Shown: positions 1-9,448 of the stretch, piece after piece
How the letters are laid out: every line of letters starts with the position of its first letter
Position numbering within the stretch: position 1 is the first letter of the stretch
Assembly (NCBI RefSeq): GCF_003762925.1
Contig: NZ_RJUK01000001.1
Span: 62,001 to 126,000 of the forward strand
Source of the DNA: Marinimicrobium koreense
GTDB taxonomy: Bacteria > Pseudomonadota > Gammaproteobacteria > Pseudomonadales > Cellvibrionaceae
Length of the DNA stretch: 64,000 nucleotides
Reading direction: 5' to 3'
Notes under the pieces: generated by a model
The model's input: the letters and a program-made list of their open reading frames with translations, nothing else
What the model was told of the DNA's origin: nothing
The model's database searches: none
Made by a program: the position numbers and the translations under genes

Positions 1-152
1 TTCTATCAGTTTATGGTCGAAATGCGAGCGAGTGCCGGTTTCCGAACCCACGGGAACCTTTCGCCATTTTGACAGCCTGCTACAATGCGGGCTTTTACCC
101 GCCAACCCGAGCGACAGCTGTAACCCGACAACAAGCAGACAGAGGCGAAATC
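1..152. other. Leading non-coding stretch
   Basis: No gene can be assigned to the first 152 bases. Weak reading frames exist in both directions but none resembles a protein family. The stretch probably carries the promoter of the DUF2066 gene and perhaps of a divergent gene outside the window; in pseudomonads purM often lies divergently here, but none of it is visible. Confidence 0.4.
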
Positions 153-1274
153 TTGAGGCGATTATTGGCAGTTTGGCAGATAGGACTCCGGGCACTGGTC
201 ATCGGCCTGACGCTCGGCGGGTTTGCAGTTCCGACCCAGGCGGAGCAGGTTGTGGACCTGTACAGCGCGGATGTGTTGGTGGCCTCCCAGTCCGCCGCCG
301 AACGCCGCCGCGGGGCGCGGGACGGGCTGGAGCAACTGATGGTGAGGGTCTCCGGTGACCCCGGGGCCAGTGATCATCCCGCCGTGCGGGAGGCGCTGTC
401 CCGTGCCGAGGACTTCATCTATGAGTTCAACTACGTTTCTACCGATGAGACTCTGGAAGTCGACGGCGAGGAGCGTCCGGCCAGCCGCCTGATGATGAAA
501 TTCTCGGCGCCGGAAGTGGAGCGGCTGTTGCGTTCGGCGAGCCTGTCCCTCTGGCCCGCCAACCGGCCGGCCGTGCTGGTCTGGATGGTGCGTCGCGACA
601 GCGATGGCTTACAGCGGGTGTCCGACTCAGAAGAACGCGACTGGCTCAGGGCGCGCGCCGAAACTCGAGGCTTGCCGCTGGTCATGCCCCTGGATGACCT
701 GGAAGACCGTCTGGCGGTTTCCGCTCGTGAACTCTGGTCGCTGGATGAGGAAACCATTCGCAAAGCATCGCAGCGTTACGACGCAGAGGCGATTCTGGTG
801 GGCCGCTACAGCGAAACCTCCGCCGGACAGTGGCGCTCCGACTGGCAGTTGTATCACGACCTGGGCAACCCTACCTTCTACCTGCGAAATGACTCGGTGA
901 ACGGGCTGCTGGCGGAGGCGATTGACGAAACCGCCAATCACTTTGCCGGACTCTATGCCATTGTGCCCCGGGAAGAGGGGCCGGATGCAGTGTTGATGGA
1001 AGTCGGCGGCATCGACGGTTTTGGCGATTACAAGTCGGTCGAGCGCTACCTGGAAGACCTGGCGCTGGTGCGCCGGGCCGAGCTGGTATCGCTTCGCCCG
1101 GGTGTGTTAACCCTGCGGTTGGTGACCGAGGGTGAACAGGCGCGACTGCTGGGAACGCTGGAACGCGACGGCCGGCTGGTGCCATCCGCCGACAGTAACC
1201 GGGTCAGCCTGACCGGTAGCCGCTTCATGCCCGCGGGGACACAGGCCAACCCATTGGTCTACACCTGGCAATAA
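153..1274 (+). CDS. DUF2066 domain-containing exported protein
   Basis: The product (373 aa from this start) has a hydrophobic export segment (about residues 5-30, ending near PTQA) followed by a domain matching the DUF2066 pattern (VDLYSADVLVASQSAAER, then a long alpha/beta region). DUF2066 proteins are uncharacterised envelope proteins of gammaproteobacteria, commonly encoded just before hda, as here (hda begins 40 bp downstream). A TTG start is chosen at 153 because a GAGG ribosome-binding site lies just upstream and the signal peptide then begins directly; the longer frame from 69 adds a tail with no export character. Function is unknown; periplasmic or membrane-anchored location is inferred from the leader. 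Confidence 0.8.
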   Translation: MRRLLAVWQIGLRALVIGLTLGGFAVPTQAEQVVDLYSADVLVASQSAAERRRGARDGLEQLMVRVSGDPGASDHPAVREALSRAEDFIYEFNYVSTDETLEVDGEERPASRLMMKFSAPEVERLLRSASLSLWPANRPAVLVWMVRRDSDGLQRVSDSEERDWLRARAETRGLPLVMPLDDLEDRLAVSARELWSLDEETIRKASQRYDAEAILVGRYSETSAGQWRSDWQLYHDLGNPTFYLRNDSVNGLLAEAIDETANHFAGLYAIVPREEGPDAVLMEVGGIDGFGDYKSVERYLEDLALVRRAELVSLRPGVLTLRLVTEGEQARLLGTLERDGRLVPSADSNRVSLTGSRFMPAGTQANPLVYTWQ

Positions 1275-1314
1275 CCGCCGTTCCGGCAACCACAAAAGAG
1301 AATCAATCAAGGCC

Positions 1315-2025
1315 ATGCCCACGCCTCAACAGCTTTCACTGAGCGTCAGTCTTAACGACGACGCCACCTTTGATAACTTCTACGCCCCGGAAGGGGCGAC
1401 CAACGCCCGCACCCTGGCGTTGCTGAAAGCGCAGGCAGGCGGCCAGGGGGAGCCTTTCATCTATCTCTGGGGGCAGCCGGGCGTCGGGCTCACCCACCTG
1501 CTGCAGGCGGCGGGGCACGAAGCGCAAGACGCGGGCCTGAGCATTCAGTACCTCCCGCTACGGGAGCTGGTGGGTTTTGCGCCCCACGAATTGCTGGAAG
1601 GGCTGGAGTACCTGGATCTGGTCTGTCTCGACGGGCTGGAAGTGATTGCCGGCAAGCCCGACTGGGAAGAGGCCCTGTTTCATCTATTTAACCGCCTACG
1701 CGATGCCCAAAAGCATCTGCTGGTGGCCGCCGTGCAAGGGCCCCAGGAGCTCCCCGTGGCGCTGCCGGACCTGCGCTCGCGCCTGCAGTGGGGCGTTACC
1801 TGCCAGGTGCAGGCGTTGAGCGATGAAGACAAGCAGAACGCCCTCCGCCATCGGGCCCGGGCCCGGGGGCTGGAGCTGAGCGAGGACGTGGCTCACTATA
1901 TTCTGCAGCGGGTGCCCCGGGACATGAACGAGCTGTTCTGTTACCTGCAGCGGCTGGATCATGCCTCGCTGGCCGAGCAGCGCAAACTGACCATCCCCTT
2001 CGTAAAGAAAGTGTTAAACCTCTGA
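1315..2025 (+). CDS. hda: DnaA regulatory inactivator Hda
   Basis: The 236-aa protein is a DnaA-like AAA+ ATPase of Hda length. It has the N-terminal clamp-binding type sequence (QLSLSVSL), a Walker A-like loop (WGQPGVGLTHLLQ), a Walker B-like segment (DLVCLDGLEVI) and the sensor II region (RVPRDMNELFCYLQRLD). With the DNA-loaded beta clamp, Hda stimulates ATP hydrolysis by DnaA and so limits re-initiation of replication. It lacks the DnaA DNA-binding domain, which separates it from DnaA. The Walker A has Leu where classical P-loops have Lys (GVGLTH); I have not checked how usual this is among Hda proteins. It follows the DUF2066 gene as in pseudomonads. Confidence 0.93.
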   Translation: MPTPQQLSLSVSLNDDATFDNFYAPEGATNARTLALLKAQAGGQGEPFIYLWGQPGVGLTHLLQAAGHEAQDAGLSIQYLPLRELVGFAPHELLEGLEYLDLVCLDGLEVIAGKPDWEEALFHLFNRLRDAQKHLLVAAVQGPQELPVALPDLRSRLQWGVTCQVQALSDEDKQNALRHRARARGLELSEDVAHYILQRVPRDMNELFCYLQRLDHASLAEQRKLTIPFVKKVLNL

Positions 2026-2170
2026 GTCGATCCTGACGGGCGAAATGGAATAGGGTATTCTTATCGGGCTAACAGTCCTTGGAACCATAACAGGCTGAGC
2101 GGTCTGTCCGGGGCTGTGGCATCGGTCGATATCCAAAACCATAACCAATAAAAGCCCATGAGGTGTTTCC

Positions 2171-3928
2171 ATGTCCCACACTGTCTATCGCATGCTGGCG
2201 CTATCGGCGCTGGTCAGTACCTTGATCGCCTGTCAGTCAGATCCCGCACAAACAGATACTCCAACTGAGCCGGACGCGTCGTCAGCCATTCAGGTCAATC
2301 AGCTTGGTTTTTATCCGCGCGCCGCGAAAGTGGCCACCGTACCGGCCGGAGCCGCGGCGGATTTTGCGCTGGTGAATACCGCCAACGGGCAGGTGGTTTA
2401 CCAGAGTGAGCTGGGGGAGGCGAAAGTCTGGCCGGTCTCCGGCGAGACGGTTCAGCTGGCCGACTTCTCTGACGTTGAGGCGCCCGGCCGCTATGTGGTG
2501 CGGGTCGAAGGCCTGGCCGATTCGGCCCCGCTGGAAATCCGCGATGCGGTATACGGCGAGCTGAATGATGCCGTCATCAAAGCCTATTACTTTAACCGTG
2601 CCAGCACGGAGCTTCTCGCCGAGCACGCCGGAGACTATGCGCGCCCCATGGGCCACCCCGACGACAGTGTCGCCATTCACAGCTCGGCAGCCTCTGAAGC
2701 GCGCCCGGAAGGCACCGAGCTGAGCAGCCCCAAAGGCTGGTACGACGCGGGCGACTACAACAAGTACATCGTCAACTCGGGCATCAGCACCTATACCCTG
2801 TTGGCCGCCTATGAGCACTTCCCGGCGTTCTATCGCGATCGTGACCTGAATATCCCGGAAAGTGGCAACGCCGTCCCCGATCTGCTGGATGAGTCCATGT
2901 GGAACCTGAGCTGGATGCTCACCATGCAGGACCCGCACGACGGCGGTGTGTACCACAAGCTGACCACCCTGAACTTCTCTGGTGCAGTAATGCCTCACGA
3001 GGCCACCGAGCCCCGCTATATGGTTCAGAAAGGCACGGCGGCGGCGCTCAACTTTGCCGCCACCATGGTGGTGGCCAGCCGCGTATACGCCGACTACGAG
3101 GCCGAATACCCGGGCTTCTCCGAGCAGGCACTCTCGGCGGCGAAGGCCGCCTGGGATTGGGCCAAAGCCAATCCCGATGTCATCTATCGCAATCCGGAGG
3201 ATGTGCGCACCGGCGAGTACGGCGATGATGAATTCTCGGACGAGTTTGTCTGGGCCGCGGTAGAGCTGGCCCTGACCACCGGTGATCAGCGTTACTGGGA
3301 CGAGGTCGAATTGGCCGAGGCCGCCATTGAGGTGCCGAACTGGGCCGATGCCGTCGGTCAACCCTGGATGTCCATGGCACACCACCTGGAACAGGTTCCC
3401 GAGGCGCTGCAGGCGCAGGTGAAGGACAAGGTGGCCGGTTTGGCGCAGCACCTGCGCGATGAGTGGCGGGCATCGGCCTCCGGGGTTCCCATGCGCGCAC
3501 AGGACTTCGTCTGGGGCAGCAACGGCGTGGCCATGAATATGGCGATGATGATGTTGACTGCCCACCAGTTGAGCGACAATCCCGAAAATCTGCAGGTGGC
3601 GCAGTCCCTGATGGATTATGTTCTGGGGCGCAATCCCACCGGCTATTCCTACGTGACCGGTTTTGGTACGCGCACGCCGCTACACATTCATCATCGTCCC
3701 TCCGAGGCCGATACTGTTGTTGCGCCGGTTCCGGGCTTCCTGGCCGGCGGCCCTCACAGCGGCCAGCAGGACGCCGGTGACTGTCCGGTTGCTTATCCGT
3801 CGGACAAGCCCGCCAAATCCTATCTGGATCACTGGTGCAGCTATGCGTCCAACGAAATCACCATCAACTGGAATGCACCGCTGGTCTATGTTTCCGGCGC
3901 ATTGGAGGTATTGAGCGAGCGCCAGTAA
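2171..3928 (+). CDS. Glycoside hydrolase family 9 (cellulase-type) lipoprotein
   Basis: The 585-aa protein has a lipoprotein signal (STLIAC, lipidated Cys21), an N-terminal Ig-like domain of the CelD_N type (about residues 38-125, opening IQVNQLGFYP) and a GH9 (alpha/alpha)6 catalytic domain. Catalytic-region markers are visible: WYDAGDYNKY (Asp192 and Asp195, nucleophile/base side), the HIHHRPS segment, and NEITINWN near the C-terminus with Glu562 as likely acid. GH9 enzymes cleave beta-1,4-glucans by inversion; some with this architecture act as exo-glucosidases on cello-oligosaccharides. Lipid anchoring suggests it trims oligosaccharides at the cell envelope rather than as a free secreted cellulase (inference). 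The 145-bp upstream gap contains two copies of AACCATAAC (2083 and 2137). A terminator follows. Confidence 0.9.
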   Translation: MSHTVYRMLALSALVSTLIACQSDPAQTDTPTEPDASSAIQVNQLGFYPRAAKVATVPAGAAADFALVNTANGQVVYQSELGEAKVWPVSGETVQLADFSDVEAPGRYVVRVEGLADSAPLEIRDAVYGELNDAVIKAYYFNRASTELLAEHAGDYARPMGHPDDSVAIHSSAASEARPEGTELSSPKGWYDAGDYNKYIVNSGISTYTLLAAYEHFPAFYRDRDLNIPESGNAVPDLLDESMWNLSWMLTMQDPHDGGVYHKLTTLNFSGAVMPHEATEPRYMVQKGTAAALNFAATMVVASRVYADYEAEYPGFSEQALSAAKAAWDWAKANPDVIYRNPEDVRTGEYGDDEFSDEFVWAAVELALTTGDQRYWDEVELAEAAIEVPNWADAVGQPWMSMAHHLEQVPEALQAQVKDKVAGLAQHLRDEWRASASGVPMRAQDFVWGSNGVAMNMAMMMLTAHQLSDNPENLQVAQSLMDYVLGRNPTGYSYVTGFGTRTPLHIHHRPSEADTVVAPVPGFLAGGPHSGQQDAGDCPVAYPSDKPAKSYLDHWCSYASNEITINWNAPLVYVSGALEVLSERQ

Positions 3929-3992
3929 CGGCCTGTTGGGTGGCAGGCCCTGTGGGCTTTCCGTATAATGTCACCCAACAACGCATTCGAAT

Positions 3993-4049
3993 AAAAACCC
4001 ACCTTGATCCCCAGGCGATTATCACGCCCAGGGGGCGGTGGGTTTTTTT
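3993..4049 (+). terminator. Rho-independent terminator after the GH9 gene
   Basis: An 11-bp inverted repeat (AAAAACCCACC at 3993 and GGTGGGTTTTT from 4037) ends in a run of seven T. A perfect TATAAT lies upstream at 3964-3969, so a short transcript starting there would also end here. The hairpin may therefore serve the GH9 gene, a small RNA, or an attenuated leader. Confidence 0.8.
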
Positions 4050-4090
4050 ATGGCTGCGCGATTGACCGACAGACGTAACCGGAGATGTTT

Positions 4091-4201
4091 ATGCGCCGTT
4101 TATTGCAGTTTTGCTGGGTTCAACACCGGGTCATTACCCGAGGCAAATTGATCGGTGGAATGAATATCGAAGGACGGCGCAGTGACAGCTTCTGGTTCTG
4201 A
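4091..4201 (+). CDS. Possible 36-aa leader-type small ORF
   Basis: An ATG six bases after a GGAG ribosome-binding site (4081-4084) opens a 36-codon frame beginning MRRLLQFCW and ending SDSFWF. It lies between two strong hairpin terminators (3993-4049 and 4227-4254). The aromatic-rich end just before a terminator resembles amino-acid attenuation leader peptides, but the next gene encodes gamma-glutamyltransferase, not an aromatic biosynthesis enzyme. It is not recognised as a known family and may be chance; the good ribosome-binding site and flanking terminators are the only support. Confidence 0.3.
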   Translation: MRRLLQFCWVQHRVITRGKLIGGMNIEGRRSDSFWF

Positions 4202-4226
4202 CACAGTGACCGCTCCCTCACAACAC

Positions 4227-4255
4227 AAACCCCGCACAACGCGGGGTTTGCTGTT
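4227..4255 (+). terminator. Rho-independent terminator upstream of ggt
   Basis: A perfect 9-bp stem (AAACCCCGC at 4227-4235, GCGGGGTTT at 4241-4249) with a 5-nt loop is followed by a T-rich tract (GCTGTTTTT). It lies 74 bp before the gamma-glutamyltransferase start, so it either ends the upstream small ORF transcript or attenuates ggt. Confidence 0.75.
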
Positions 4256-4328
4256 TTTACGGGCCCACAATGCTAGTCTTCGCACTACTTTTATCACTCG
4301 TTGGATAACACAGGATTCAATTTTCACT

Positions 4329-6032
4329 ATGTTTCAGCGCTCACTGAAAAAGGGCTTGTGGGTCAGTGCGGTACTGCTCACCAGCGCCTTGGCAGCCCTG
4401 GTCCGGGCCGATGATTATGCCGCGGTGACCCCCGACGGTCGCGGGGCCGTCGCCACCGTTCAGCCGAGAGCCACCGAGGCGGCCATGAAGGCCTACTCCG
4501 AGGGCGGCAACGCGATTGACGCCGCCGTGGCCGCCGCCTTGACTCTGGGGGTGGTGGACGGCCACAACTCCGGCATCGGTGGGGGAATTTTTGCCGTGGT
4601 GCACTGGGCCGACGGTCGGGTGGAGGCCATCGACGGCCGGGAAATGGCCCCGGGTAAAGCCCATCGCACTATGTATGTGCGCGATGGTGACTATCGGCCC
4701 GAGCTGAGCAAAAAAGGCCCGCTCGCGGTGGGGATTCCCGGCGCCGTGGCCGCTTACGATTACATGATGAAAAAAGGCGGTAAGGCCCGCTTTGCCACGC
4801 ACCTGGAAGCGGCCGCGACCCTCGCCGACGAGGGTTTTGCCATCGATGGCATTTTTGCCCGCCGCCTGGCGCGTCACACGGAGGACCTTCTGGAGTACCC
4901 CGGCTCGGCCGCCATTTTCCTGACCTCCGAAGGTGAGCCCTGGCCGGTGGGGCACCGCATCCGCCAACCCGACCTGGCCCGCACCTATCGTGCGATTGCC
5001 AGCGAGGGCCCCGAGTACTTTTACGGCGGTGGCTTTGCCAAAGCCGTCGGCGACTGGATGGTCGAGCACGGTGGCATCGTGACTCGGGAGGACTTTGCGA
5101 ACTACGAGCTGCTGCGCCGCAAGCCGGTGGTCAGCGACTATCGAGGTTTTCGGGTTTACGGCTTCCCACCGCCCAGCTCCGGCGGTGTGCATGTGGCTCA
5201 GATGCTCAATATTCTCGAAGGGTTTGATGTCGATGCGCTCTCCGAAGCGGACCGCTACCACCTGCTGGCGGAAGTCATGCGCCTGGCTTTTGCCGACCGC
5301 GCCTATTGGCTGGGCGACCCGGCGTTTGCGTCTGTGCCCAAAGGCCTGATCAGTGAACGCTATGCGGACAAACTGCGGGAGCGGCTGTCATTGAAATCGG
5401 TGGCCGAAGTAACTGGCCACAGCACGCCCCCCAAATCCCAGGAGGAGCTGTTCGGCAAACACACCACCCATATCGCCACGGCGGATCAGAATGGCAACTG
5501 GGTGGCCATTACCGCCACAGTGAATACCAACTTCGGCTCCAAGGTGGTGGTGCCGGGCACCGGGGTGATTCTGAACAACCAGATGGATGACTTCTCGGCC
5601 CAGCCCGGCGAACCCAATGCCTACGGCCTGTTGGGGGCGGAAGCCAACAGTATTGCCCCGGGTAAACGGCCGCTGTCCAGCATGAGCCCCACGGTGGTGA
5701 CCCGCGATGGCAAGCCGGTACTGACACTGGGAGCGGCGGGTGGCCCCACCATTATTACCCAGGTGGTGCAGGCGCTGGTGAATCACATCGATCTGGGCAT
5801 GCCGCTGGAGGATGCGCTGGTGATGGACCGCATCCACCACCAGTGGCGGCCCAATCAGTTGTTCGTGGAGAAAACCCTGATTACTCCGCTGCGCACCGCG
5901 CTGGAGGAAAAAGGGCATCAATTGCGTCGACTGGGCGATTATGGCTCCACCCAGGCCATTGGCCTGGATGAACAGGGGCGCTTTATCAGCGTGGCCGAGC
6001 CCCGTCTAGAGGAGCGCAACAAAGTCGAGTAA
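4329..6032 (+). CDS. ggt: Gamma-glutamyltransferase (periplasmic glutathione hydrolase)
   Basis: The 567-aa precursor starts with a Sec-type signal (about residues 1-27) and covers the full GGT fold. Self-cleavage and catalytic threonine are present: GKHTTHIA, with Thr379 the first residue of the predicted small subunit. GGLF-type substrate signatures are also visible (GHNSGIGGG near the N-terminus, PGKRPLSSMSPT and LGAAGGPTII in the small subunit). The enzyme removes the gamma-glutamyl group of glutathione in the periplasm, releasing Cys-Gly and glutamate. The ATG at 4329 is chosen because the signal peptide begins there; the frame is open upstream only through the terminator region. No operon partner is visible. 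Confidence 0.93.
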   Translation: MFQRSLKKGLWVSAVLLTSALAALVRADDYAAVTPDGRGAVATVQPRATEAAMKAYSEGGNAIDAAVAAALTLGVVDGHNSGIGGGIFAVVHWADGRVEAIDGREMAPGKAHRTMYVRDGDYRPELSKKGPLAVGIPGAVAAYDYMMKKGGKARFATHLEAAATLADEGFAIDGIFARRLARHTEDLLEYPGSAAIFLTSEGEPWPVGHRIRQPDLARTYRAIASEGPEYFYGGGFAKAVGDWMVEHGGIVTREDFANYELLRRKPVVSDYRGFRVYGFPPPSSGGVHVAQMLNILEGFDVDALSEADRYHLLAEVMRLAFADRAYWLGDPAFASVPKGLISERYADKLRERLSLKSVAEVTGHSTPPKSQEELFGKHTTHIATADQNGNWVAITATVNTNFGSKVVVPGTGVILNNQMDDFSAQPGEPNAYGLLGAEANSIAPGKRPLSSMSPTVVTRDGKPVLTLGAAGGPTIITQVVQALVNHIDLGMPLEDALVMDRIHHQWRPNQLFVEKTLITPLRTALEEKGHQLRRLGDYGSTQAIGLDEQGRFISVAEPRLEERNKVE

Positions 6033-6041
6033 ACCGCTGGC

Positions 6042-7001
6042 TCAGGCTGCCTGGCGAAAGGCGGCCTCAAAGCGCGCCGGCTCCCGCTCGCGTTTGATCT
6101 GCTCAAAAAACGTGGCTGCTTCCGGGTACTGGCGCTGCAAGTACATCAGCCACTGCTTGATACGATTGCCGCAGTACTTGGAGGCGTTTTTGGTGCCCCA
6201 GTGAGGTTGGCTCATCCGGTAATACCGGTGCAGCATCTGACAGACCTCGCGCCAGGGCATGGGGGTGTACTCTTCCCCCGCCACCTGCGCCTTGATGGCC
6301 CGCGCCAGGTCCGGCCGCGCCAGTAATCCCCGCCCGAGCATAAACCGGTCGCAGCCGGTCACCGCACGGCAGCGCTCAAAATCCTCCGGGCTCCAGATCT
6401 CCCCGTTGGCGATCACCGGCATCGCCACTGCCTCCCGAATGCGGGCAATGTAATCCCAATAGGCCGGCGGTCGGTAGCCGTCGCGCTTGGTGCGCGCGTG
6501 CACGGTCAGCTCGTTGGCGCCCGCCTCGTAAACCGCCAGGGCATTGTCGAGATAGCGGCTGGCATCGTCAAAACCGAGCCGGATTTTGGCGCTGACCGGC
6601 ACGGCGTCGGGCAGCGCATTGCGCACTGCGGCCACAATGGCGTGCACTCGCTCCGGTTCGCGCAGCAGGCAGGCCCCGCCATCACTTTTGTTCACGGTTT
6701 TGGCCGGGCAACCGAAATTCAGATCAATGGCCGTAGCGCCGGCGGCCACCGCGCGCTGGGCATTGCGGGCCACCGGTTCTGGCTGCCCGCCCAATAGCTG
6801 AACCTTCACCGGGGTGCCGCTGGGGGTCAGGCAGTGTTGCTCGATCTCCGGGGCGTAGCGCAGGAACACCCGCCGGGGCAGGCTGCTGTCGGTCACCCGG
6901 ATAAACTCGGTGACACAGCCATCCAGCCCGCCCAGCGCGCTGAGCAGGTCCCGAACCTGATAATCGACGACGCCCTCCATCGGGGCGAGAAACAATTGCA
7001 T
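6042..7001 (-). CDS. dusC: tRNA-dihydrouridine(16) synthase DusC
   Basis: The 319-aa product matches the Dus flavoprotein family in length and motifs: N-terminal LAPMEGV, DLNFGCPAKTVN with catalytic Cys98, HARTK in the FMN/tRNA-binding barrel, and FMLGRGLLARP near the phosphate site. The MEGV opening and overall similarity favour DusC, which reduces U16 in tRNA with NADPH and FMN, over DusA or DusB. The start is placed at 7001; the longer frame to 7082 adds 27 residues before the barrel and would exceed family length. It converges with ggt, whose stop is 9 bp away. Confidence 0.9.
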   Translation of the reverse strand: MQLFLAPMEGVVDYQVRDLLSALGGLDGCVTEFIRVTDSSLPRRVFLRYAPEIEQHCLTPSGTPVKVQLLGGQPEPVARNAQRAVAAGATAIDLNFGCPAKTVNKSDGGACLLREPERVHAIVAAVRNALPDAVPVSAKIRLGFDDASRYLDNALAVYEAGANELTVHARTKRDGYRPPAYWDYIARIREAVAMPVIANGEIWSPEDFERCRAVTGCDRFMLGRGLLARPDLARAIKAQVAGEEYTPMPWREVCQMLHRYYRMSQPHWGTKNASKYCGNRIKQWLMYLQRQYPEAATFFEQIKREREPARFEAAFRQAA

Positions 7002-7176
7002 GACTGGGCCGAACTCCCGGTGTGGAAAAGGTGGCCATTTTAACGGCATCTGGTTGCCATTGCAGGCCCATTCCCGGCTCAATTGCAGCCAGAAGTTGTA
7101 AGTTTATGAAAGATAAGAGAAAATGGCCGGCCGTTTTGCGCTTGGCAAAAGCTCCTCGAGCCACTGCCAAGGGCAA

Positions 7177-7202
7177 AAAATGTGACGCAGTTGCCACATT
7201 TT
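7177..7202. promoter_or_regulatory. 8-bp inverted repeat upstream of the oad operon
   Basis: AAAATGTG (7177-7184) and CACATTTT (7195-7202) form a perfect inverted repeat with a 10-nt spacer, in the 215-bp gap between divergently oriented dusC and oadG. The half sites resemble CRP/FNR-type half sites but the spacing is wider than the CRP consensus, so the regulator is unknown. It is a plausible operator for the sodium-pump operon. Confidence 0.45.
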
Positions 7203-7306
7203 GGGAATCAAGCTACATTGGCGCGCCTCGCTCCACCGGACTGAGGTGGCCCCGCGCGGATCCGTTCCGCTGTAGCCAATGACTTATCGTACACAGGGTG
7301 CCCGAT

Positions 7307-7570
7307 ATGAGTGACACACTGATGCAACAAGGCGTAGACCTGATGCTGTATGGCATGGGGTCCGTCGTGGTGTTTTTGACGCTGCTGGTGATTGCCATGG
7401 TACTTATGAGTGGCAGCATCAACCGTTGGTTCCCCGAGTCCAAAGCGCCTCTGGAGCCCCGCAGCCGCAAACCCTCCAGCGCCGCCCGCCCCGCCGCGGG
7501 CAAGGTCGATGACAAAACCCTGGCCGCAATCAAGGCCGCCATTGAGCAACATCGCGCCCGTCGCCGATAG
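7307..7570 (+). CDS. oadG: Oxaloacetate decarboxylase sodium pump, gamma subunit
   Basis: The 87-aa protein has one N-terminal transmembrane helix (about residues 10-32) and a short charged, proline-rich tail ending in His and Arg residues, the layout of OadG. OadG anchors the soluble alpha subunit to the membrane beta subunit and helps bind Zn. The ATG at 7307 is preferred over the in-frame GTG at 7298. It is followed 43 bp later by oadA and then oadB, the usual gamma-alpha-beta order. Confidence 0.88.
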   Translation: MSDTLMQQGVDLMLYGMGSVVVFLTLLVIAMVLMSGSINRWFPESKAPLEPRSRKPSSAARPAAGKVDDKTLAAIKAAIEQHRARRR

Positions 7571-7613
7571 CCGATGGTTCCGCGAACGCTAACTGTGAGA
7601 AAGGTACAACGCC

Positions 7614-9398
7614 ATGAGCGATGCTAAAAAGCCGTTGGGCATTACGGAGCTGGTACTGCGGGATGCCCATCAGTCCCTGCTGGCCACCCGGATGCGCCTC
7701 GACGACATGCTGCCCATTGCCGAGAAACTGGATCAAGTGGGTTTCTGGTCTCTGGAAACCTGGGGTGGAGCGACATTCGACGCCTGTATCCGCTACCTGG
7801 GCGAAGACCCCTGGGAGCGCATTCGCGAGCTCAAAAAGGCCATGCCCAAAACCCGCATGCAGATGTTGCTGCGCGGGCAGAACATTCTCGGCTATCGCCA
7901 CTACGCCGATGACGTAGTGGACAAGTTTGTCGAGCGCGCTGCCACCAATGGCGTGGACGTGTTCCGCGTGTTCGATGCCATGAACGACATGCGCAACATC
8001 GAAACCGCCATGAAAGCGGTCAAGAAACAGGGCAAGCACGCTCAGGGCACCATCTCCTACACCATCAGCCCGGTACACGACATCGAGTTGTGGGTGGATC
8101 TGGCCAAGCGCATTGAAGACATGGGCGCTGACTCCATTGCCATCAAAGACATGGCCGGCCTGCTCAAGCCCTATGTGGGGTACGAGCTGGTGACCCGCCT
8201 GAAAGAAAGCTGTTCCATCCCGATTCACATGCAGAGCCACGCCACCACCGGCCTGGCCCACGCCACCAACCTCAAGTGCGTGGAAGCGGGCATCGACAAT
8301 ATCGATACCGCCATTTCCTCCATGTCCATGACCTACGGTCACAGCCCCACCGAGACCATGGTGTCCATCCTGGAAGGCACCGATCGGGATACCGGACTGG
8401 ACCTGGAGCTGCTCGAAGAAATTGCCTCCTACTTCCGCGAGGTGCGCCGCAAATACGCCAAGTTCGAAGGCTCCCTCAAGGGCGTCGACTCGCGCATCCT
8501 GATTGCTCAGGTGCCCGGCGGCATGCTGACCAACATGGAAAATCAGCTGCGTGAGCAGAACGCGGAAGACAAGTTCGACGCGGTGCTGGAAGAAATTCCC
8601 CGCGTGCGCAAGGACCTCGGCTACATCCCGCTGGTGACTCCGACTTCACAGATTGTCGGCACCCAGGCGGTGATGAACGTGCTCACCGGTGAGCGCTACA
8701 AAACCATCACCAAAGAAACCGAAGGTGTGCTCAAGGGCGAGTACGGCGCTACGCCAGCGGACGTCAATAAAGAGCTGCAACAGCGTGTCCTGGATGGTGG
8801 CGAGCCGATTACCGGACGTCCCGCCGATCGGCTGGAGCCGGAAATGGACCGCCTGGCCAAAGAGCTGGAAGAAGTGGCCAAAGAGAAAGGCATCAGCCTC
8901 ACCGAGGGCGAAGGTCGCATCGACGATGTGCTCACTTATGCCCTGTTCCCACAGGTTGGTCTGAAATTCCTGGAGAACCGTGGCAACCCCGACGCCTTTG
9001 AGCCGGCACCGACCGGTAAAGAGGGCAGCGCGGTGACCACCGACAGTGGTGAAGAGGTGTACACCGTCGACGTGGAAGGCCAGAAGTACACCGTTACCGT
9101 CAGCGACGGTGGCGATGTGACCGGTCTGGCCCCGGTGGGCGGCAGCGCCTCCAGCGGTGGCGCAGAAGCCGCACCCGCTGGAGACGGCGAGCCGGTTCCC
9201 GCCCCGCTGGGCGGCAACATCGTGAAAATCGTGGTCAAGCCCGGTGATCAGGTGGAAGAGGGCGATACCCTGCTGATTCTGGAAGCCATGAAAATGGAAT
9301 CCGAAGTGGCCGCGCCCCGTGCCGGCACCGTGACCAGCGTGCATGTGCAGGCCGGGGACGCGGTGACATCCGGCGATCCGCTTCTGGATCTGGCGTAA
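7614..9398 (+). CDS. oadA: Oxaloacetate decarboxylase sodium pump, alpha subunit (biotin-carrying)
   Basis: The 594-aa protein has an N-terminal carboxyltransferase TIM barrel ([13 protein letters not shown]; metal-binding region around [12 protein letters not shown]), a conserved middle PYC_OADA region, an Ala/Gly/Pro-rich linker and a C-terminal biotinyl domain with EAMKMES, biotinylated Lys560. It transfers the carboxyl of oxaloacetate to biotin, giving pyruvate; OadB then decarboxylates carboxybiotin and exports sodium. Length and the absence of a biotin carboxylase domain exclude pyruvate carboxylase. Placement between oadG and oadB confirms the assignment. Confidence 0.95.
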   Translation: MSDAKKPLGITELVLRDAHQSLLATRMRLDDMLPIAEKLDQVGFWSLETWGGATFDACIRYLGEDPWERIRELKKAMPKTRMQMLLRGQNILGYRHYADDVVDKFVERAATNGVDVFRVFDAMNDMRNIETAMKAVKKQGKHAQGTISYTISPVHDIELWVDLAKRIEDMGADSIAIKDMAGLLKPYVGYELVTRLKESCSIPIHMQSHATTGLAHATNLKCVEAGIDNIDTAISSMSMTYGHSPTETMVSILEGTDRDTGLDLELLEEIASYFREVRRKYAKFEGSLKGVDSRILIAQVPGGMLTNMENQLREQNAEDKFDAVLEEIPRVRKDLGYIPLVTPTSQIVGTQAVMNVLTGERYKTITKETEGVLKGEYGATPADVNKELQQRVLDGGEPITGRPADRLEPEMDRLAKELEEVAKEKGISLTEGEGRIDDVLTYALFPQVGLKFLENRGNPDAFEPAPTGKEGSAVTTDSGEEVYTVDVEGQKYTVTVSDGGDVTGLAPVGGSASSGGAEAAPAGDGEPVPAPLGGNIVKIVVKPGDQVEEGDTLLILEAMKMESEVAAPRAGTVTSVHVQAGDAVTSGDPLLDLA

Positions 9399-9448
9399 TC
9401 GCGAACCGCCTGGACCACTACTTCCAGCAACACTGTTGAGAACGTTTT

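Noticed and set aside
2282..3565. 427-codon minus-strand frame opposite the GH9 gene
   Set aside because: The GH9 catalytic motifs on the plus strand settle the coding strand.
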